From: Tichowtungia sp964398915
GTDB taxonomy: Bacteria > Verrucomicrobiota > Kiritimatiellia > Kiritimatiellales > Tichowtungiaceae
Reading direction: 5' to 3'
DNA: 44,847 nt
Assembly: GCA_964398915.1 (NCBI GenBank)
Contig: CAYNOR010000017.1
Location: 1-44,847, forward strand
Shown: positions 41,625 through 44,847 of the stretch, in pieces
Numbering within the stretch: position 1 is the stretch's first letter
Layout of the letters: each line of letters starts with the position of its first letter
Position numbers and translations under genes: made by a program
Notes under the pieces: generated by a model
The model's database searches: none
The model's input: only the letters and a program-made list of their open reading frames with translations
What the model was told of the DNA's origin: nothing

Positions 41625-43403
41625 ATGCCCTTTTACACGGTCATTCTTTATCTCTGCGCCGGCATCACCTTGACTCTGGCGATTCAGGCTTGGTTTCGCC
41701 GCAAGGAACGCGGCGCAACGGCCTTGCTGTTCTTTCTGCTCAGCGTGACCGTCGCCAGTTTCTGCTATGCCATGAATCTGGGGGCCGCGAGTCTGGTGCA
41801 AAAACAATTCTGGAATCACGCGGAATATCTGGGAAGCGCTTATATTCCCACGCTGATGCTGGTGGTCGCGCTGGCCATTACCGGACAAACAAAATGGCTG
41901 CGTCCGCGCCCCCTCATCGCCCTGTTTTTTATTCCGGCTTTCTCAATGCTGGCCAACTGGAGCAACGCCTGGCACGACCTCTACTATGCACGCACGTGGC
42001 TGGAGCCCTGCGGATATGCATCCGTTCTGGCCAAAGAACGCGGATCGCTCTATCTCTTGAATTTCGGATATGCGTATGTCGTGATTTTCCTTGCGCTGGG
42101 GCTCGCGTTCTACGCCATGCGACGTTCCAGCACAGCGTCACGACATCAACTGTTTCTTTTGCTTCTGGCTTTTCTTGCCCCCGTCCTGCTGAACATCCCG
42201 TACACGTTCCGTCTGATGCCCTGCCGTCATGTGAACCTGACTCTGGCGGGTTTCTTTTGCTCGGCCATTTTTCTAGCCGTCGCGATCTTCCGCTTCCGAT
42301 TGATCTCCTCCCTGCCGCTGAATGAGGAGGAGCGCAATCAGCTCCTGCTCAACCATTCTCACGCCTTGCTCTACACCATCAGCCCGGATGGAATCATAAC
42401 CTATGTGTCGCCCAACTGGCCGCTGGTGCTGGGCCATGCACCCGAAGAAGTCATCGGCAAAAGCTTCACTGCGTTTGTGCTGCCGGAAGATCATGCCGCC
42501 TGCTACGCCTTTCTCGAACAGGTCGTGAGCGGCGACACCCTGCAAACCGGCACGGAATACCGGGTTGTTCATAAAAATGGAGATCTGTTCTGGCACACCT
42601 CCAGCATTATTCCGGTGAAAGATAAAAAAGGCCGACTGCTGGCCTATGTGGGCGCGGCGCACGACATCACCCGTCTGAAGCACACCCAGCAGGAATTAAC
42701 CGCAGTCAACATGCAGCTCTCGCAACTGGTCGCCAGCCGCGAAGCCGAACTGCGCACAGCCATCGCCGAAACCCTGCACGCGGCGGAACAGGAAGCACGA
42801 CGCATTGGGGAGGACATCCACGACGGGCTTTGCCAGGATCTGATCGCCTTGGCGAGGCTGACGGAAAATTTTAAAATCAATCCGGTCGATCCGCACTGCC
42901 GGAACTGCCTGACCTCCCGTAATACCATTCGCGAACATTCCATCCGCCTCGCCCGGGTCGCCCGCGACTTCTCACACGATCTCGCCTTGCAGGAGCTGGA
43001 CGTGCAAACACTGCCCGAAGCGCTCGATATGCTCGCCCGCCGCACCGACCAGCTCTTTCAGACCGAAACCGAACTCAATATCCCGGAACAATTGACCGCG
43101 CTGACGAGCCGTCAAATTCCGCACATCTATCGCATCATCCGCGAAGCCGTCGCCAATGCCGTGAAGCACGCCCGCGCAAAACACCTGTGGATTGACCTGG
43201 TGCGCGAATCGCAGCAACTGGTCATTTCCATCAGCAACGACGGGCTCCCCCTGCCGGAACCCAAACACCTTGCAGACGGGTTCGGCCTGAAACAGATGCG
43301 GATGCGAACCCGCCTGCTGGACGGCTCATGGACCCTCCGTCAAAACGAACAGCACCACACCGTCGTTGAACTCATTATCCCGCTGAAAGGAGAATCCACA
43401 TGA
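41625..43403 (+). CDS. 7TM-PAS histidine kinase (HisKA_3 type)
   Basis: ATG 41625 (MPFYTVILYLCAGI) gives 592 residues; a longer frame from 41406 crosses the promoter region. Seven hydrophobic helices occupy about residues 1-225. A PAS domain spans about 245-360 (GIITYVSPNWPLVLGHAPEE, KNGDLFWHTSSIIPVKDKKG). The dimerisation helix carries His399 (EDIHDGLCQDL), as in NarX-type kinases. The ATPase domain has EAVANAVKHARAKH and DGFGLKQMRMR. Overlap ATGA couples it to the regulator gene. The signal is unknown. Position among PEP-CTERM genes suggests control of envelope or secreted proteins. Confidence 0.85.
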   Translation: MPFYTVILYLCAGITLTLAIQAWFRRKERGATALLFFLLSVTVASFCYAMNLGAASLVQKQFWNHAEYLGSAYIPTLMLVVALAITGQTKWLRPRPLIALFFIPAFSMLANWSNAWHDLYYARTWLEPCGYASVLAKERGSLYLLNFGYAYVVIFLALGLAFYAMRRSSTASRHQLFLLLLAFLAPVLLNIPYTFRLMPCRHVNLTLAGFFCSAIFLAVAIFRFRLISSLPLNEEERNQLLLNHSHALLYTISPDGIITYVSPNWPLVLGHAPEEVIGKSFTAFVLPEDHAACYAFLEQVVSGDTLQTGTEYRVVHKNGDLFWHTSSIIPVKDKKGRLLAYVGAAHDITRLKHTQQELTAVNMQLSQLVASREAELRTAIAETLHAAEQEARRIGEDIHDGLCQDLIALARLTENFKINPVDPHCRNCLTSRNTIREHSIRLARVARDFSHDLALQELDVQTLPEALDMLARRTDQLFQTETELNIPEQLTALTSRQIPHIYRIIREAVANAVKHARAKHLWIDLVRESQQLVISISNDGLPLPEPKHLADGFGLKQMRMRTRLLDGSWTLRQNEQHHTVVELIIPLKGEST

Positions 43404-44035
43404 TGCCCGGAAATATTTTTGTGGTGGACGACCATCCCCTGATGCGCAAAGGCCTGTGCGATGCCATCAACGCGGAAGAGGATCTGCGCATTTGCGGCGA
43501 GGCTGGCGGATACTATGAAACCCTGCAACACATGCGCACCGAAAGTCCCGATGTTTTAGTGCTCGACCTGAACCTGAAAGACGGCGACGGCTGGAATCTG
43601 CTGCAACAACTCCGGGACGAAAACCGGCTCCCCCCCACGCTGGTCCTGTCCGTCTGCGACGAAGAGGTCTATGCCCGGCGCCTGCTTCAAGCCGGCGCCC
43701 GCGGATACCTCATGAAACACGAACCCATTGCCGCCATACTCGAAGCCATCCGGAAAATCATGACCGGACATCTGGCGCTCAGCAACGCGATGATCTCCCA
43801 ACTGCTGGAACCCGATGGCAAACCCAAGCATCGTTCAATCGAAGAACTCAGCAACCGGGAATTGCAGGTGTACCAAATGCTTTGTCAGGGCCTGAGTAAC
43901 AAAGACATCGGGGAGCGACTGGGCATCAGCCACAAAACCATCGGAACCTACAAAGCCCGCCTCATGGAAAAAATCGGCGTACGCACCACTCAGGAGCTCA
44001 TCGCCAGCACGCAGCGACTTGCCAAGCAGGAATAG
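43400..44035 (+). CDS. NarL/FixJ-family response regulator
   Basis: The 211-residue protein has a receiver domain (VVDDHPLMRKGL, phosphoacceptor Asp56 in VLDLNLKDGDGW, conserved Lys in GYLMKHEP) and a LuxR-type HTH domain (ELSNRELQVYQMLCQGLSNK, DIGERLGISHKTIGTYKARL). It is coupled to the histidine kinase by a four-base overlap. Targets probably include the divergent promoter region at 41406 and the nearby PEP-CTERM genes; this is inference from position. Confidence 0.9.
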   Translation: MMPGNIFVVDDHPLMRKGLCDAINAEEDLRICGEAGGYYETLQHMRTESPDVLVLDLNLKDGDGWNLLQQLRDENRLPPTLVLSVCDEEVYARRLLQAGARGYLMKHEPIAAILEAIRKIMTGHLALSNAMISQLLEPDGKPKHRSIEELSNRELQVYQMLCQGLSNKDIGERLGISHKTIGTYKARLMEKIGVRTTQELIASTQRLAKQE

Positions 44036-44094
44036 AGCGGGACATCAGTCAAGGCCGCCGGACTGTCGGCGGGATGTATCGACATCACAAAAAA

Positions 44095-44117
44095 TCCGCC
44101 AAGGGATGCCGGGCGGA
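44095..44117 (-). terminator. Terminator of the last PEP-CTERM gene
   Basis: TCCGCC and GGCGGA form a stem around an 11-base loop, with a T-run on the minus strand at 44094-44090. It lies after the stop of the PEP-CTERM gene at 44143. Confidence 0.75.
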
Positions 44118-44142
44118 GCGTTAAAGGGAAAAGAGTTATGGA

Positions 44143-44805
44143 TTAAGCATCCATCTCTTCTTTTGATTGCACCTTGTTGCGGCGAAGCATCCAGGTGCCG
44201 ATGCCGCCGATTCCAAATAAAAGCACCGTAGCCGGTTCAGGAATCACGCCATATTGGACGACGGCGTTGGAAAAATTAGTGCTGGCTGTCGGCTCAGTCG
44301 TTAAAACGTTTCCATAGCTTCCAAACATCCATGCAACTCCGTAATTTGCGGCCTTAGGCTGAGGCTGGTTCCACGTTGTGTCCCAGTGGGTCGTGGTAAT
44401 GGCGCCGCCGCCGCCAGCGGCAATCCACTCATAAGTGCCGCCGTTGTTGAAGCCCCCAATCCACGCCTGATCCCAATCTTGAATTGCCGGGCTTGAAAAG
44501 CTGTTAACGTTTGCCACCATCCAAGTATAAGAGTCCTCGGTGGAAAAAATCGCGAGATGGGCGGAAAGGCCTGCGTAGGGGGCCAAGGTTGTTGCGAGGT
44601 ATTCCGCCTCGTCCCAGGTCGCGCCCTCGCTGAGTTGGGCGTAGGCGAAATACGTATTTGCCGAGCCATATTGGATGGGATCGGAAATATCCCCAATAAA
44701 CGGCGCGGCCCAAGCCGAGCCGGACAGGCCAGTCAATCCGACCGCCAACGCTATGCCAACAACCGCCAGCCACACCCGAGTATTTGTTCTCATATTTTTT
44801 TTCAT
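44143..44805 (-). CDS. PEP-CTERM protein with a C-type-lectin-like domain
   Basis: The 220-residue protein starts with MKKNMRTNTRVWLAVVGIAL, a signal peptide ending around SAWA. The middle has features of the C-type lectin fold (TWDEAEYLATTL, HLAIFSTEDSYTWMVANVNS, AWIGGFNNGGTYEWIAAGGG). The C-terminus is IPEPATVLLFGIGGIGTWML then a basic, acidic tail, a PEP-CTERM signal. The start may be at 44805 or at Met5 (44793); ribosome site is weak. It converges with the regulator gene. Confidence 0.82.
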   Translation of the reverse strand: MKKNMRTNTRVWLAVVGIALAVGLTGLSGSAWAAPFIGDISDPIQYGSANTYFAYAQLSEGATWDEAEYLATTLAPYAGLSAHLAIFSTEDSYTWMVANVNSFSSPAIQDWDQAWIGGFNNGGTYEWIAAGGGGAITTTHWDTTWNQPQPKAANYGVAWMFGSYGNVLTTEPTASTNFSNAVVQYGVIPEPATVLLFGIGGIGTWMLRRNKVQSKEEMDA

Positions 44806-44847
44806 TTTTTGACTTTCTGTTGAGAAGCCTTAATTCCGTACGAACTG

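Overview
The window looks like part of a chromosome from a Gram-negative bacterium of the PVC group, most likely Verrucomicrobiota or Kiritimatiellota. This is inferred from gene content: three proteins with PEP-CTERM sorting tails, one of them carrying a formylglycine-generating-enzyme-like fold; a surA-pdxA-rsmA block; an animal-type UDP-glucose dehydrogenase; a large InlB-repeat surface protein; and many modular palindromic repeats. There is no rRNA, phage, insertion sequence or CRISPR array. Two tRNA genes are present: Pro(UGG) and Ala(CGC).

Layout. 1-3021 is the 3' end of a surface protein. 3124-6959 holds glycan-assembly genes: a GT10 fucosyltransferase-like enzyme, a GT2 enzyme and a tandem methyltransferase. 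7223-11756 (minus) holds a YfhO-like membrane protein and a B12-type radical SAM protein. 11857-14756 has a DapA/NanA-like lyase with a small partner, a zinc-ribbon methyltransferase, a YkgJ-like cysteine-cluster protein and a zincin. 14870-17362 has ugd and a thioredoxin-CcdA fusion. 17536-18342 is a compact accessory island: two divergent ribbon-helix-helix genes, a 37-residue membrane peptide and three strong hairpins. 18451-25408 is housekeeping: surA, pdxA, rsmA, a DPM1-like transferase, tRNA-Pro, mutL and class II fba. 25520-29479 has a membrane protein, an HD hydrolase, trxA, ychF, tRNA-Ala and thiL. 29516-32052 encodes an Rnf-like G-C-D trio. 32200-35408 has an SDR, a TPR/LysM lipoprotein, an SMR-like protein and hisH. 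35570-39620 has a GxxExxY protein between repeat ends, a LigA-type ligase with a signal peptide, a radical SAM protein and a decapitated DUF4143 ATPase. 39697-44805 has three PEP-CTERM genes around a 7TM-PAS histidine kinase and a NarL-type regulator.

The most striking feature is repeats inside genes. Palindromic or modular repeats appear in frame within at least five coding regions: the pdxA N-terminus, the rsmA N-terminus, the mutL linker, the middle of hisH and the C-terminus of the DapA-like lyase. Related copies lie between genes. The repeat in the lyase tail is one of two long copies of a REPIN/MITE-like element (11824-11939 and 36091-36226) with ends ACCACCCGCTT and AAGCGGGTGGT. The situation resembles the rickettsial palindromic elements, with several unrelated families at once.

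Other points of note are the small RHH/membrane-peptide locus, the reduced Rnf-like trio and the ligase with a secretion signal. All calls come from reading the sequence and from memory of protein families; no database search was run.
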